Notes: generated by a model not told the origin, from the sequence alone. DNA of 64,000 nucleotides from Conchocele bisecta (GCA_029237695.1 CM055265.1:39559292-39623291); one strand, 5' to 3'; shown: positions 21,036-32,417, numbered from the stretch's first letter. Numbers and translations are program-made.

Positions 21036-21331
21036 GTAGCCTATTTCACCAACATTCCAAAGTATACTTATCTAGCAAAGTACACTTTGATGGAGACATT
21101 TTCAATTTAAGAATAAATTTATTTATTTGTATTATACTGAATTTATTACATTATCACAGCCATTTTGGCTGTGATAATGTAATAAATTCAGTATAATAGT
21201 TCTGCATACTTTTAATCATCAAATACATGCAGTGGTTAGTTCTATATGAAATAATGCAAAATAAATGATTACTCCCGCAAAGTATACTTTGCTATAAAAG
21301 TATACTTTGCAATGTTGATGAAATCAGCTAC
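21036..21331. mobile_element. Family C MITE, copy 4
   Basis: Complete, opposite core orientation (AGCCATTTTGGCT). TIRs GTAGCCTATTTCACCAAC and GTTGATGAAATCAGCTAC. Confidence 0.85.
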
Positions 21332-22157
21332 TGGTGTTGGCTGGTTTTGTCACGTCATGCGTTGCCAACAGAAAATTCCGGTTACATCTACTGGTGACCA
21401 TAAACAGAGACTATTTACAAATCATATTTCGATTACTAGAATCAGAAGTGTAATATCTCCTGCTTCAGGACAATATAGAAGTTAACACAGTTTGTTTTCT
21501 AGTGTTGTTTACCCTATGAGAGCAAATCATGGACTGCCAGACATGCAGTCTGTCTGGTGATAAGGCGCAGATAAGTCACCGCCTCTGGCAGGCCTCTAGC
21601 CCCTAATGGTCAGAGGATACCAAATGGCGCGAAATCGCCCAGGGGTAGAAGTAGTCCGGCATAAAAAATAGTGCGGGCGTTTTGAGGTCAAAGACACAGT
21701 TTGCTTGCAAATCTTGATCCATTACTACCCAGTTTCACTTGAGGAACATTTTGGGGTGCTTTTAACACCAGTTTTCAGTATATTTGTAGCATTTAAAAGA
21801 AAACACTGAACCTGTTGGTCACATGATGTAAACAGAGTTTCGGCGGCCAAAAAATGTAAACAATATTGGGGGATATGACTAGGTTGAATTTGTCTGTCTT
21901 AGGAGTAAGTGAACCTATTGTTTAATGCATGCATAACTAGTACAGACTGGCTGTATGTCATGTACAAATAGGTCCCACAGCATCCATACGAATAGTGAAA
22001 GTAGGAGAGACTGGCCTTATTGGATGGGATTCGGTTAAATTATTTAGTAAAACTATTTGGTGAGCTCTAACCGAATTACTAATGAGCTGCCGAACTGCCA
22101 GGGTCATTACAGGGTCACTACATTCTTCCCAAACTTGACCTTGTTTCGTGGTATCTT
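21332..22157. other. Repeat-poor segment, possible exons on either strand
   Basis: About 820 bp without TIR elements. On the plus strand GTTTGTTTTCTAG at 21490-21511 leads into VVYPMRANHGLPDMQS up to a GTGATA donor. On the minus strand the frame 21958-22176 (WEECSDPVMTLAVRQL) is open and then runs into the C element. Neither is supported well enough to call a gene. Confidence 0.25.
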
Positions 22158-22452
22158 CAGTAGCCGATTTCACCAAAATTGCAAAGCATACTTATCTTGC
22201 TAATTACACTTTGAGGGAGCAATTTTCAATTTAAACATTTATTAATTTTTATTATACTGAATTTATTACATTATCACAGCCATTTTGGCTGTGATAATGT
22301 AATACATTCAGTATAATAATTCTGCATACTTTTAATCATCAAATATATGCAGTCGTTAGTTCTATATGACATACATGTAATGCATTTCGGGGGAAAATAA
22401 ACGATTATTCCCTCAAAGTATACTTAGCTAGATTTTGGTGAAGTTGGCTACA
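22158..22452. mobile_element. Family C MITE, copy 5
   Basis: Complete, with CAGTAGCCGATTTCACCAAA and the inverted right end (TTGGTGAAGTTGGCTAC). Central stem intact. Confidence 0.85.
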
Positions 22453-22569
22453 GGTGTCAGAAGTCATGAAAAAGTCACTATGCGAATACGCTGATATGAT
22501 GCAAGAAGGTGGTTGTGACTGAAGAAATAGGGCCTATGTTGTTTCGATTATTCTAGCCCCTGATCACTA

Positions 22570-22596
22570 CAGTAGAGCCCCTCTAAACCGGACACA
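22570..22596. mobile_element. Family B left-half fragment
   Basis: TA followed by CAGTAGAGCCCCTCTAAACC and GGACAC. Confidence 0.6.
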
Positions 22597-22625
22597 GAGG
22601 AAGGTTAGTTGAGCTTAATTTAGGG

Positions 22626-22815
22626 GTTTGCGTGCGCACGCGATAGCTTTAACCCTACCCCTAACCCTAACCCACGCAAAAGCTATCGCGTGCGCACACA
22701 AAAGCTATCGCGTGCGCTCGCAAAACCTATCGCGTGCGCACGCAAAACCTATCGCGTGCGCACGCAAAACCCTATCGCGTGTGCACGCTAAACCTATTGC
22801 GTGCGCACGCGAAAG
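22626..22815. repeat. GC-rich tandem array beside telomere-like repeats
   Basis: Seven or so units of 21-22 bp built from CTATCGCGTGCGCACGCAAA. Each unit contains the dyad GCGTGCGCACGC. At 22651-22673 the array is broken by CCCTACCCCTAACCCTAACC, resembling eukaryotic telomere repeats. The first unit is inverted relative to the rest. The long translated frames here are repeat artefacts. Confidence 0.8.
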
Positions 22816-23146
22816 TAAAAAATATTTCCATGTCCTCTCTCTGCCACCGTAAGATCATATACGAATGTCAGCTTGACTTGTTTCGCTGTATGCTTAGTTC
22901 AAGGTTAACACGTGACACGTATATTTACATTAAAAACAAGTCAACGTCCATGATCTCGCAAATACAGCAATTACCGAGACTTCAGCACGAGCGCGCGAGC
23001 CTTCAAATGTCTTCGGAGTATGGCACAACATGTCCCATGTGGTGTTTGCTGCATCATCCATTAGATGCTGTCGAAACTGAATCCAAAAGGTATGTTGGCT
23101 TAACGAACCAGCAACAGCTAAGGACATATGTAGATGAGACATCGCT

Positions 23147-23602
23147 TTAAGGTATATGCCCAATCAGTAGGCGCCAAAATGTTCTTTATATCATTCACCA
23201 TTACCCCACGTATTGTTTGGCATTATTATTCATTTTATATCAGACCTAAATTGCCACACTTATATCTGTGGCGATAACCGTCTTACCTTAAAATGTTAAC
23301 GGACATTACTATTTATTCTTTGTATTTATTTTTTGATATGCAATGATCATACTTTATAATCTGTCGAACATATTATTTGTTCAGGTGACGAATTTAATTA
23401 GTATAAATAATTAAAAATTGTAATGCGTCATTTGCGTATGAAAGTAGCCTGATACCACCGTGAGTCACTATCTGTAAAATGATTATATCTGTATAGCGGG
23501 CACTCGTCAGTTTTATAACTGGTGGAATAGTGACACAATTATACACTTATTTAATTCCTATAAAAAACACCTTGTGCCTACTGAGTGGGCATGCACCTTT
23601 AA
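23147..23602. mobile_element. Family D TTAA element, copy 4
   Basis: TTAA on both sides. Left end AGGTATATGCCCAATCAGTA, right end TGAGTGGGCATGCACC. Shorter than copy 3 by an internal deletion near the left end. Confidence 0.75.
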
Positions 23603-23624
23603 TGTCTCGTTCGAAAGATATGGA

Positions 23625-23897
23625 TTTTTTTTTATTAATTCGTTCCCAGGAAATAACAATTCGTTCCCGTGGGAACGAATTGTTTTTCGTGGGAACGAAT
23701 TGTTAATTCGTGGGAACGAATTGTTAAATTGAGGGAACGAATTGTTATTTCGTAGGAACGAATTGTTAAATTGAGGGAAGAAATTGTGAATTGTTATTTC
23801 GTGGGAACGAATTGTTAAATTGAGGGAACGAATTGTTATTTCGTGGGAACGAATTAATAAAAAAAAAAGAATTCTACGTTTCATGCGGGGCTCCATA
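23625..23897. mobile_element. Fold-back element with 21-bp units, copy 1
   Basis: Units of about 21 bp (GGAACGAATTGTTAATTCGT and variants). The array begins in reverse orientation (TTCGTTCCCAGGAAATAAC), flips near 23660 and continues forward. Poly-T/poly-A with ATTAATTCG flanks the array, and CATGCGGGGCTCCATAGG remains of the right terminal module. Apparent NSFP-rich proteins are translations of the array. Confidence 0.75.
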
Positions 23898-23948
23898 GGA
23901 TCAACGGTGCAAGTGTGACTTGATCAAATCAATGTGGAATTAGTAGTT

Positions 23949-23980
23949 CAGCGGAACCTCTCTAAGTCGGACACGCAGGC
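23949..23980. mobile_element. Family B left-half fragment
   Basis: CAGCGGAACCTCTCTAAGTC, then divergence. Confidence 0.6.
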
Positions 23981-24092
23981 AGTCTCTGTATCCTTAATTG
24001 TATGGGTTTCATTGTTACCTATCGCTGATGATACTGCCTGCAAGTTCTCAAAGCACATCCGCATGAATTTACATATTCATATGTCTAATTTA

Positions 24093-24160
24093 CAGTGGAA
24101 CCTCTCTAAACCGGACACCCTGGGACATCCCAGGGTGTCCGGTTTAGAGAGGTTTCACTG
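24093..24160. mobile_element. Family B mini-palindrome, copy
   Basis: CAGTGGAACCTCTCTAAACC and its complement with TA flanks. The core is CCTGGGACATCCCAGG. Confidence 0.8.
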
Positions 24161-24247
24161 TATCTATCACTCGCCTAAATGCCGAAGCATGATGGTATGT
24201 TTGTCTTCGGAATATGTACATGTCACGGTAAGTAACTCACTATTTTG

Positions 24248-24355
24248 TGGAGCCCGTGGTCGAGCGGTCTGAGTGCGTTGTGTCCTTGAGCAAGACACTT
24301 TATCGACACTGCTTCAGTCCACCCAGCTGTAAATGTGTACCAGCTAAATACCGGG
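24248..24355 (+). repeat. tRNA-Ser-like SINE head and body fragment
   Basis: An A-box-like TGGTCGAGCGGTCTGAGTGC is followed by GTCCTTGAGCAAGACACTTT and CTTCAGTCCACCCAGCTGTA. The latter is a body sequence I associate with invertebrate SINEs. The B box and tail are not clear, so the copy is probably incomplete. Confidence 0.5.
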
Positions 24356-24510
24356 AACATCGATTGTATTTGATCGTATGTACATCTACTTATGAATTAA
24401 ATATGATCATGCACAACGTTGCAATATCAATTTCACTACGAAAAGGGCCGAAGAAACTAACACTGTATGAACTGTCTAAACTATGAACTGCATGAGGAGA
24501 ATGTATTATT

Positions 24511-24556
24511 CGTACCCGGTTAGCTCACTCGGTTAGAGCGAAGGTTTGGTTAATCA
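24511..24556 (+). repeat. tRNA-like sequence, 5' part (A box)
   Basis: ACCCGGTTAGCTCACTCGGT and TAGAGCGAAGGTTTGG read as a tRNA D-arm and anticodon region. The sequence is interrupted by a family A element and resumes at 24926. It is a broken tRNA gene or a tRNA-derived SINE head. Confidence 0.6.
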
Positions 24557-24925
24557 GGGGCCCGTTTCACTAAACTTCACACCACTAAAATGTTCGCAAG
24601 TGCACTTTAGGATCGTCTAGAAATTTCAATTGATGAATTTACATGTATTGAGCATGCTCAATGAATGTAAATACAATACTTGTTTACAAGAAAACAGTGT
24701 TAATGTGAAATTTACAGACTAAATGTTCGTAAGTGCAAAATTATGATAGTCTGCACATTAACAATGTTTTCTTGTAAACAATGATTGGATTTACATTTAT
24801 TGAGCATAGGCTGCATATGCAGCCTATGCTCAATAAATGTAAATCCATCAATTTAAATTTCCAGACGATCCAAAATTTGCATTTACGAACATCTTAGTCG
24901 TACGAAGTTTAGTGAAACGGCCCCC
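24557..24925. mobile_element. Family A MITE, rearranged copy 10, inside a tRNA-like gene
   Basis: Both family A ends are present, but the interior holds a shortened palindrome (centre TTGAGCATGCTCAATG) fused to a second, nearly complete one. This looks like two A copies recombined into one unit, or A inserted in A. Confidence 0.75.
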
Positions 24926-24957
24926 AGAGGTCCCCGGTTCGAGTTTCGGGTCAGTGC
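24926..24957 (+). repeat. tRNA-like sequence, 3' part (B box)
   Basis: GTCCCCGGTTCGAGTTTCGG contains a B-box/T-loop match (GGTTCGAGTTT). It continues the tRNA-like fold begun at 24511. Confidence 0.6.
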
Positions 24958-25528
24958 ATATTTTTCATAATGCTCACAATTAAATGTATATTCATTAATG
25001 TTCCAATAAGTAAAATGTTATATTTATAACCAGACGTCACGGCTGTTGTCAGAAATTCACGTGGCTCGCATACTGTTCAGACTTGTACATGTGCGCATCG
25101 GTGTCAATCCGCCAATAACACATAGTAGTGTCGCAAGTCGAAACCATGTTTAGTGGCGGGGCTACATTCGAACAAACATGTATACGCGAAGGGGCGGTGC
25201 AAACAATAAGATAGTTATAGTTCACATATTGAATTGTTAACAAACTGATTTCTCGCTCGCTGCGCTCTCTCACAATTAATGTATTAACAATTCAATATAT
25301 GACGTATGACAGTTACGTAAAATCAGTTCTAAATAGAGCGCTGTATATATTGCCACGTTTAATGCTTAATTTAATAGATTGTGTCGAAAGCGTCGCAATA
25401 TAAATTCATACGAAATATTGTGCTTTCATTGGTCGAGAAACTATGGAAAACTATAAGGAACTTTACATTAGTGGAATATACAAAGGCACTGCATGTATAG
25501 CACGTTATACATGCAATGCCAAGGTGTA

Positions 25529-25940
25529 TGATCACGTGGTACTAACAAAAACAAAAAGTACTGAAACTTCCAGAATCCATCTGATTCAAAGTACGTATTC
25601 TTTTATATTGTCCTTATTGCGTAACGGATTTTGATGAAATATGGCGCATCAAACGCGTCTTGTTAAGTTGCATTTGGTGGTCTCTGTATGTTCGCCCAAA
25701 CTTCTGTCATTTTTGCGAAGAATCGATTTCCGCGTCTCCGACACGGAAATCTATTATTTGCAAAAACGACATAAGTCTGTGCCAAACTCCCTGGACCACC
25801 AAATGCATCTCACGAAGACGCGTTTTGCTGCGCCATATTTCATCGAAATCCGTTGCATATTAAGGAAAATATCAAATAATACTTACTTTGGAGTGGGCGA
25901 CGTTGTTGTTGTTGTTGTTGTTGTTGTAACCACGTGATCA
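25529..25940. mobile_element. Family W TIR element
   Basis: Ends TGATCACGTGGT and ACCACGTGATCA. Inside, an imperfect palindrome runs through GATGAAATATGGCGCATCAA and its counterpart CGCCATATTTCATCGAAATC. A GTT microsatellite lies at 25901-25927, just inside the right end. Non-coding. Confidence 0.7.
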
Positions 25941-26116
25941 TGCACCGTGAATGTATGCGTATATGTTCCAATAATATAGCTTGATGCAGTAATGTTTTCC
26001 TCTTTCAAAGTGCAATTGAATTCGATTTCCACTTATATTCTCTGTATAGACTTGCGTCTGAGAGAATGGTAGTTCGTGCATGAATGTTTATATTGACACT
26101 TTCTTGGCAGATACTT

Positions 26117-26671
26117 ACGGAGCCCCGCAGGGGACGTATAATTCTTTTTTATTAATTCGTTCCCACGAAATAACAATTCGTTCACACGAAATAACAATTC
26201 GTTCCTTGAACGAATTGTTATTTCGTGGGAACGAATTGTCAATTCGAGGGAACGACTTGTTAATTCGTGGGAACGAATTGTTATATCGTGGAAACGAATT
26301 GTTAATTCGTGGGAACGAATTGTTATATCGTGGGAATGAATTGTTATTTCGAGGGAACGAATTGTTAAATTGAGGGAAAGAATTGCTATTTCGTGGGAAC
26401 GAATTGTCAATTCGAGGGAACGAATTGTTATTTCGTGGGAACGAATTGTTAATTCGAGGGAACAAATTGTTAGTTCGTGGGAACGAATTGTTAATTCGAG
26501 GGAACAAATTGTTAGTTCGTGGGAACGAATTGTTAATTCGTGGGAACGAAGTATTATATCGTTGGAACGAATTGTTAATTCGAGGGAACGAATTGTTAAA
26601 TTGAAGGAACGAATTGTTATTTCCTGGGAACGAATTAATAAAAAATATCCATGAACCCTGCGGGGCTACGT
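26117..26671. mobile_element. Fold-back element with 21-bp units, copy 2 (largest)
   Basis: Terminal modules ACGGAGCCCCGCAGGGGACG and CCCTGCGGGGCTACGT bracket poly-T/poly-A plus ATTAATTCG and an array of about 21 units (GGGAACGAATTGTTAATTCG types). The first two units are inverted and the flip is at about 26213. Each unit contains the dyad CGAATTGTTAATTCG. This resembles Foldback/TU-type transposons, whose TIRs are built from short tandem repeats (known family trait). No gene inside. Confidence 0.8.
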
Positions 26672-26917
26672 AATTGTAGGTACCATGTGAATTAATATGT
26701 TCGAAATATTGTACGTTATACCGCACAGACGAATAGTATAAACCCATATGAGTTTAATACTTTCTTAAGTAAGTTTTAGTTGCGAAAATAAGTTTATACA
26801 AATATTGTTATACTCAACTGAGACCAAAAAAAAGTAAAATTTAAGGTCATATAAAACAGACAACGCATGAAGTGGTAATCACAGCAGCTTATGAAACTCA
26901 CAATTTTAATATTTCTT

Positions 26918-27038
26918 AGAACCAAAACACCCCCTTTTCATAAATGGACGAATCTGAAAATAATTTTGTGACCATTGGATTGGTTAGAACATTAGCATAT
27001 CACAGTCCGTTCCAGTTCCTTAGGGTTGAAAGGGTTAA
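26918..27038. mobile_element. Family H half element
   Basis: ACACCCCCTTTTCATAAATG through CCTTAGGGTTGAAAGGGTTAA, the inverted outer half of family H. The hairpin half is missing. Confidence 0.65.
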
Positions 27039-27040
27039 GG

Positions 27041-27098
27041 AATAAAACCATGGGCTTTTGCTTTTACCCCAGTAAACGCAACAGCCCATGGTTTTATT
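27041..27098. repeat. Hairpin, 58 bp
   Basis: AATAAAACCATGGGCT and its complement. Adjacent to the H half. Confidence 0.65.
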
Positions 27099-27439
27099 AC
27101 TTATATTTACACTGAATTTCTGATAGTTTCAAAAATGTAAATAACCAAATATGGCGTTTTTTTGTCAATTCCTGGAACAGCGGCATTTCAAACTGTAACC
27201 AATCAACAACAACGCGCGACGTCATGTGTGTCTAATGTATGTATTGGGATGTAAACGTAATACGTCGAAAGGGCGTTTGCATTATGCATTTATAGAAGGT
27301 GTAAATATTTTAGCATACATGTACATTTACTACGTTACAGTGAGCATGTAGTACTGCTTTCTTCACGTACCGTACAAAACGAATTGCGTGCCACAAACAT
27401 GTCTATTTTATGGAGAAAAGATTGCACCCACCAAACATA

Positions 27440-27860
27440 AATATGGCTTATGGGTTTTGCGTCTCATCAGGATTCAATCAATGAAACACCCATCGGGCTT
27501 CTGACAAGCGATACAGGGGCCCGTTTCACTAAACTTCTTACGACTAAAATGTTCGTAAGTGCAAATTTAAGATCGTCTGTAAATTTCAATTGATGGATTT
27601 ACATGTATTGAGCATAGGCTGCATATGCAGCCTATGCTCAATAAATGTAAATACAACAATGGTTTACAAGAAAACATTGTTAATGTGAAATTTACAGACT
27701 ATCATAATTTTGCACTTACGAACATTTTAGTCGTAGGAAGCTTAGTGAAACGGCCCCCAGATCGTTAACAGGCTACATAGACCTACTATTGATTAGGAGC
27801 TACATTGATCACACATTCCATTATAAGCCCCCTTGTTCCAGTCACAGCCACACGTGTGTG
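27440..27860. mobile_element. Family O element split by family A copy 11
   Basis: GGCTTATGGGTTTTGCG at the left and TTCCAGTCACAGCCACACG at the right are the two ends of O. Family A copy 11 sits between them. Confidence 0.6.
27526..27758. mobile_element. Family A MITE, copy 11
   Basis: Complete palindrome, GGGGCCCGTTTCACTAAAC to GTGAAACGGCCCCC. Confidence 0.85.
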
Positions 27861-28027
27861 TCTCGAGTAATAAAACATAGCTACATTCCCCCAATCACAT
27901 AATCCTGGTATAGTGTAGTTGTCAGGGAATATAATTGGATGCGGGCGTATTGCCGACGGATGCGGCGTTATTATCTCACCATTAAACTTCCGCCTCGGAC
28001 ATGGAGTCCGTGTGATCGTGTGTCGCT

Positions 28028-28195
28028 CTGTTTAACGAAACCTGCCCAAATTTTACGGCCATTTAAACAATGCAAAAACAATTATTTTTTTATTAAATTA
28101 TAGCAAAATTTAAGAATGAGCCTTCTTTTTATTTCATGAAATTTGTCCAATATCGGTTTTATTGCGAAAACATTTCCCCATGTTAAATCTCCATA
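28028..28195. mobile_element. Family J partial copy 4
   Basis: GTTTAACGAAACCTGCCCAA and CCATTTAAACAATGCAAAAA at the left. The right part was lost next to a D element. Confidence 0.6.
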
Positions 28196-28220
28196 TACAC
28201 AGTGAAGAGTCGATGGTGAT

Positions 28221-28583
28221 TTAAAGGTACATGCCCACTCAGTAGGCACAAAATGTTCTTTATATCAGAGACATCATCTGAGACATTTTCTCGCAAAATA
28301 AACATCCATTCATCATTTCCCCACGTACTGATTGGCATTATTATACATTTTATATCAGACGTAAATTTTCACACTGATATCAGGGGCGATAACCGCGTTT
28401 TCATTAAAATGTTAACGGACATTACTATTCATTCTCTGTATTTATATTTTGATGTGCAATGATCATACTTTATACTCTGAAATAAATACTATGTTTTCAG
28501 GTGACGAATTTAATTTGTATAAATAATTAAATAATATCATGTCTCATTTGCATATGAAAATAGCCTGATACCACTGCGCGTCA
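28221..28583. mobile_element. Family D TTAA element, truncated copy 5
   Basis: TTAAAGGTACATGCCCACTC start and standard D body up to GCCTGATACCACTGCGCG. The right third is missing. Confidence 0.7.
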
Positions 28584-29023
28584 TACAGAATGTACTCGTC
28601 AGATATGTGTTTTATCTCCACGTGTACAGTCCGGTGTTTTGTACCAATGTGATTCAAATAAAAGGCAAACAACAGAACATTTATATTCCAATAACAAACT
28701 AGAAAATTAAGCTTGTTGACACGCGCATGTGAAGTCCCCGGACAAACGTTTTTGTCTAACATAATGCTCCAGTCTCCAGTTCTGCATCGGAGACAAACAC
28801 AGTCTGCAATAACACAACATAAAGTAACTAAACTTGAGTGAAATTGGAACTATACATAAATATTGAACATGGGCCATGGTCTATATATTAAGAAGTTGCA
28901 CGCACATATTTCAAAGGTTATTTATGTTGTGGATAGGACAGGAAACTAGTTTGCAAAATATATGGAGACAGTTGTTTTTCTTACACATGAAACATATGCG
29001 TGATTTATGCAGGTATGCAGTTT
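28584..29023. other. Spacer, no gene assigned
   Basis: About 440 bp. The minus-strand frame at 28544-28762 partly overlaps the D element and has only a weak acceptor. No repeat was recognised apart from AT-rich text. Confidence 0.3.
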
Positions 29024-29985
29024 AAGTACCCGTTCTATACATGTATCCTATACGGCACATGGAGTGGCTAAGTCAACCATCTTTGTGTGTTCCAGTCATC
29101 AGCCAGTTTGACCTGTTTTGCCGTTTGACAAGAACTAAAAATGTGCAGTACACCACATGATATAATGTAGAAAAGCCAGGAGAACGGACTCCTATCAATT
29201 ATATTACACCAAACTGTAAACTATGTCAGTTTTCTGGACAGTTTTGTGCCCGTGTTTGTAACAACATGAACCACCATTATAACAGAACATCGCACAGTGT
29301 ATCACTTTTACCTGGCAAACCACACAACACATACCATATATACCCACTACTCTACTCTGTTATTAGCTATCACATCCAATTATAATCAGTTACCTGAGTG
29401 TATTTTCCCTGGTGTCTATTCACCTACTATGCCAGTAAATATGGCTTTACTTATGGGTAGCGTGTACACTAACATAGGCTGTGCATCAGATTTAAAAGCT
29501 TACACATCAACATTTATTTTGAGATTGATGGGAGAAATGCTCAGATATCTCGTCTTTTGTACAGTCACTGGTTTTTTCCTCGCCTTATTATATGAGTAGA
29601 TTTGGTTTTACCTATGGGTAACGTGTACACTAACAATAAACTGTGCATCTGATAGAAAAGTTTACACATTGAAATTTATTTTGAGATTGATGGGAGAAAT
29701 TCTCAGATATCTCGTCTTTTGCATTGTTTTCTGGTAGAATATTTATAGCCTGCCGTTTTCATGTCTGTCTATTATGTATTGCACCAAATTTTATTTAGTT
29801 TGCTGTCATATTATTTACTGTATGTGTCAAACTAACGAAGTGGTGAAACTGTAAGATGGCTTGTACATACAAAGCTGGCGGAGATGGCAACTCAATGCTC
29901 CATATAGTATACAGTAACAAGACAATATTCACATATGTTATATTCATATATCACATCACTCTTGTGACACAATTATCATTGAAGC
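29024..29985. mobile_element. Family M TIR element, copy 2
   Basis: Begins ACCCGTTCTATACATGTATC, then ACGGCACATGGAGTGGC. The right end carries CATATATCACATCACTCTTG. The interior has two related stretches with TTTATTTTGAGATTGATGGG (29510-29720), so it is internally duplicated. Confidence 0.65.
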
Positions 29986-30141
29986 CGAGTGTATCTATCT
30001 ATGACCTAATACCTTAATGCAAATACATGTATTCCAAAATGTATTCCAAAAATTTATTAACCAAGCTCGACATTAGTCTGCGAAAATAACAATGGGAGAT
30101 AATCGCATACGCCTAATTTCTCCAGTCACAGCCAAAAATAA

Positions 30142-30206
30142 AATGGAGAATATGATATTTGTGATTGTGACTCCAGTCACAATCACAAATATCATATTCC
30201 CCATTT
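30142..30206. repeat. Perfect hairpin, 65 bp
   Basis: ATATGATATTTGTGATTGTG and complement around ACTCCAGT. It may derive from family O outer text. Confidence 0.7.
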
Positions 30207-30371
30207 CGCCATACGCAACCGGAAATACATTTACGTAAGATCGATTGCGTGAGAAATCGGGTGTATGACATTTGTATACATGTAAGCCCCACTTGTTCGA
30301 TCACAACCAGAATTGTAGCACAGTCGTTTGTTCTGTTCTCTTCGTTACATCAGTTATTTCGAAATAACTAC

Positions 30372-30470
30372 AGTGGGTCAGCGTGTAAGTGCACACACGA
30401 ACGAACATGACAGGTTGGTTCCAACCTGTCGTGTTCGTTCGTTGTGCACTTACACGCTGACCCCACTGTA
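30372..30470. mobile_element. Family T hairpin element
   Basis: ACAGTGGGTCAGCGTGTAAG and its complement, then CACACGAACGAACATGACAG and complement, with a TA-like border. A half copy is at 11545-11601. Confidence 0.75.
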
Positions 30471-30959
30471 ACGAGGCAGAGCCTTAAACAACTTGCTCTA
30501 ACTGAAGGTCCGCCTCACGAGTTATTGCAGAATAAATGAGTTGATCAAGTGCATTATGTCTATAATACAAGGTCAGCTATAATGTACAGCAAAGAAAGAA
30601 TCATGCATCTCATGCCCCACTATGTATTGACATCTCCTTATCCAATATCCTAAATACCGGAAAATTCAAACCTATTGTTTATATAAATGATCATCAATGT
30701 GACAAAACCTGGCATATTTCTGTGTTGACCAGTATATATTCAACTTAGATGTTCTATAGATGTTCTACTTCACATTTTGCGTTCTTTGTCAAACGGCCCC
30801 TTACATAATTTTTTTATATGTCCAATATATGGGAAAGTTATTGGGGACATACAAGTAACATATATGGCACATACAACTTCCTACTATATGGGACATATAT
30901 GGGACATATATTGCAAATGTTGGGATTTTGTATGCAAATGAGATGTATGTATGTGTTGA

Positions 30960-31320
30960 TTGAAGCAAATATAGGACATATAACTATAGATTGGCAGTTA
31001 TATGTCTGGCACATATAACTATAGCTTTATGGCAGTTATATGTCTGGCAAATATAACTATAGCTTTATGGCAGTTATATGTCTGGCACATATAACTATAA
31101 CTTTATGGCAGTTATATGTCTGGCACATATAACTATAACTTTATGACATTTATATGTCTGGCACATATAACTATAGCTTGAGTTGTATGTCACAGACATA
31201 TAGCTATCACTTATCAGTTATATGTCTGGCACATATAACTATAACCTTAGTTATATGTCGCAGACATACAACTAGCAAGCTACACATATATGTCTGTGAC
31301 ATATAACTATAACTCAGGTA
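30960..31320. repeat. Tandem/inverted array of CACATATAACTATA units
   Basis: About seven repeats of roughly 40 bp, GCAGTTATATGTCTGGCACA then TATAACTATAGCTTTAT, each with its own dyad (AGTTATATG / CATATAACT). Confidence 0.75.
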
Positions 31321-31409
31321 AGTATATTCAACGTCAGAACGTGGCTTCATGTTAGACTGTGACAAAAAAGGATTCATTGATTGAATGTGGCTTTATGTCT
31401 TGGCCAGAT

Positions 31410-31770
31410 TGATTGATTGATTATTGGTGTTTAACAGCCTATCAACAGCTATGGTCATTTAAGGCCGGGTATAGAATATTTGGGATTGGTAGAACCTAGC
31501 GCCATTCAACCGGTCCATAAAGTCTGAGAGAAATTCCCAAAATCTGAACTCAATATTTACAGAAAATATATATTCAGCCCTAAAGTCAGAATATTCCTCA
31601 TTCCTGACCGGGTGCCAGGTCCTTGTCACACCAGTCACTTAGCTCCAATCTTATTTCTTAATGTGGCATAACATGATTTAGCTCTCAAGTATCGGAAGTC
31701 ATTTGTACAGGAGGGCCAAACCATGCAAGTCGGCATTCTGGTAAGGACGAACCCCGATCGTTGGATTACC
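31410..31770. repeat. Left deep inverted segment of the 5 kb element
   Basis: GATTGATTATTGGTGTTTAA, CATTTAAGGCC and AAGTCGGCATTCTGG pair with the inverted block 34968-35372. The GATTGATT...GGTGTTTAAC motif is common in molluscan genomic DNA, from memory. Confidence 0.6.
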
Positions 31771-32417
31771 CTTCGCATGCCGACACCTACAACGCACTTC
31801 CTATCCTGAAGGTGTAGCCTTCCTGTATGGTCATATGCGGGAAACATTAACGTCAGTGCAACAACATTATGTACGTCTTTCTGAAATGTATTCGCATATA
31901 AAAATATATATAAACAAGAAATGAGTCTATCGAACGCGAATGCCACTGGCGGCATATTGAAACGAATAGTGTTGAAATGTATGAAGTGGTTACAAAGAAA
32001 CAAGGTAAAAATATTTGCTAAACGTAAATACTAAGTGAAATGTTGTGACTTTGACCTTTGGCGTAAGAAGCCGGGTACATATGTGAGAGTGTATTATGTT
32101 GAGGTAAATACTGTTGCCAAATATAGTCGAAATGTATGAAACTGTTACGAAGAAACGAGGAAAACATATTTGCTACACGCAAATGCTAAACGCAAAAAGT
32201 GTGACAGAAAGACGGACGGACGGTCCAAACCCTATATGCCACCCGTCTCTTCGAGACCGGTGGCATAATGAATGTTGAAAATGCTGATATGGGCCGCCGG
32301 CTGATAAAAATCACTTACGATTGTTGGATTCATATTTTTTTCACACATTTAAAATAAGTATAGTTTTTTTCTTGAGTCAATAATGGCTACTGCTAAAATG
32401 AAGAAATAGCGAACAAT

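Noticed and set aside
22628..23150. Frames with repeated A-H-A-K-P-I-A-C-A-R text
   Set aside because: Also a 21-22 bp tandem array. No coding evidence.
23625..26671. CRISPR-like regular repeats
   Set aside because: Units are contiguous without spacers, the host is eukaryotic, and no cas genes are present. They belong to fold-back elements.
26115..26747. A 210-residue frame rich in N-S-F-P-R repeats, and similar frames at 23.6 and 51.0 kb
   Set aside because: It is the translation of the 21-bp fold-back array. All six frames are open because the unit length is a multiple of three and lacks stops.
27965..28031. Minus-strand exon candidate with donor GTGAGA and phase fitting the gene chain
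   Set aside because: Its acceptor GTTAAACAG is the terminal sequence of a family J element, so the border is repeat-derived.
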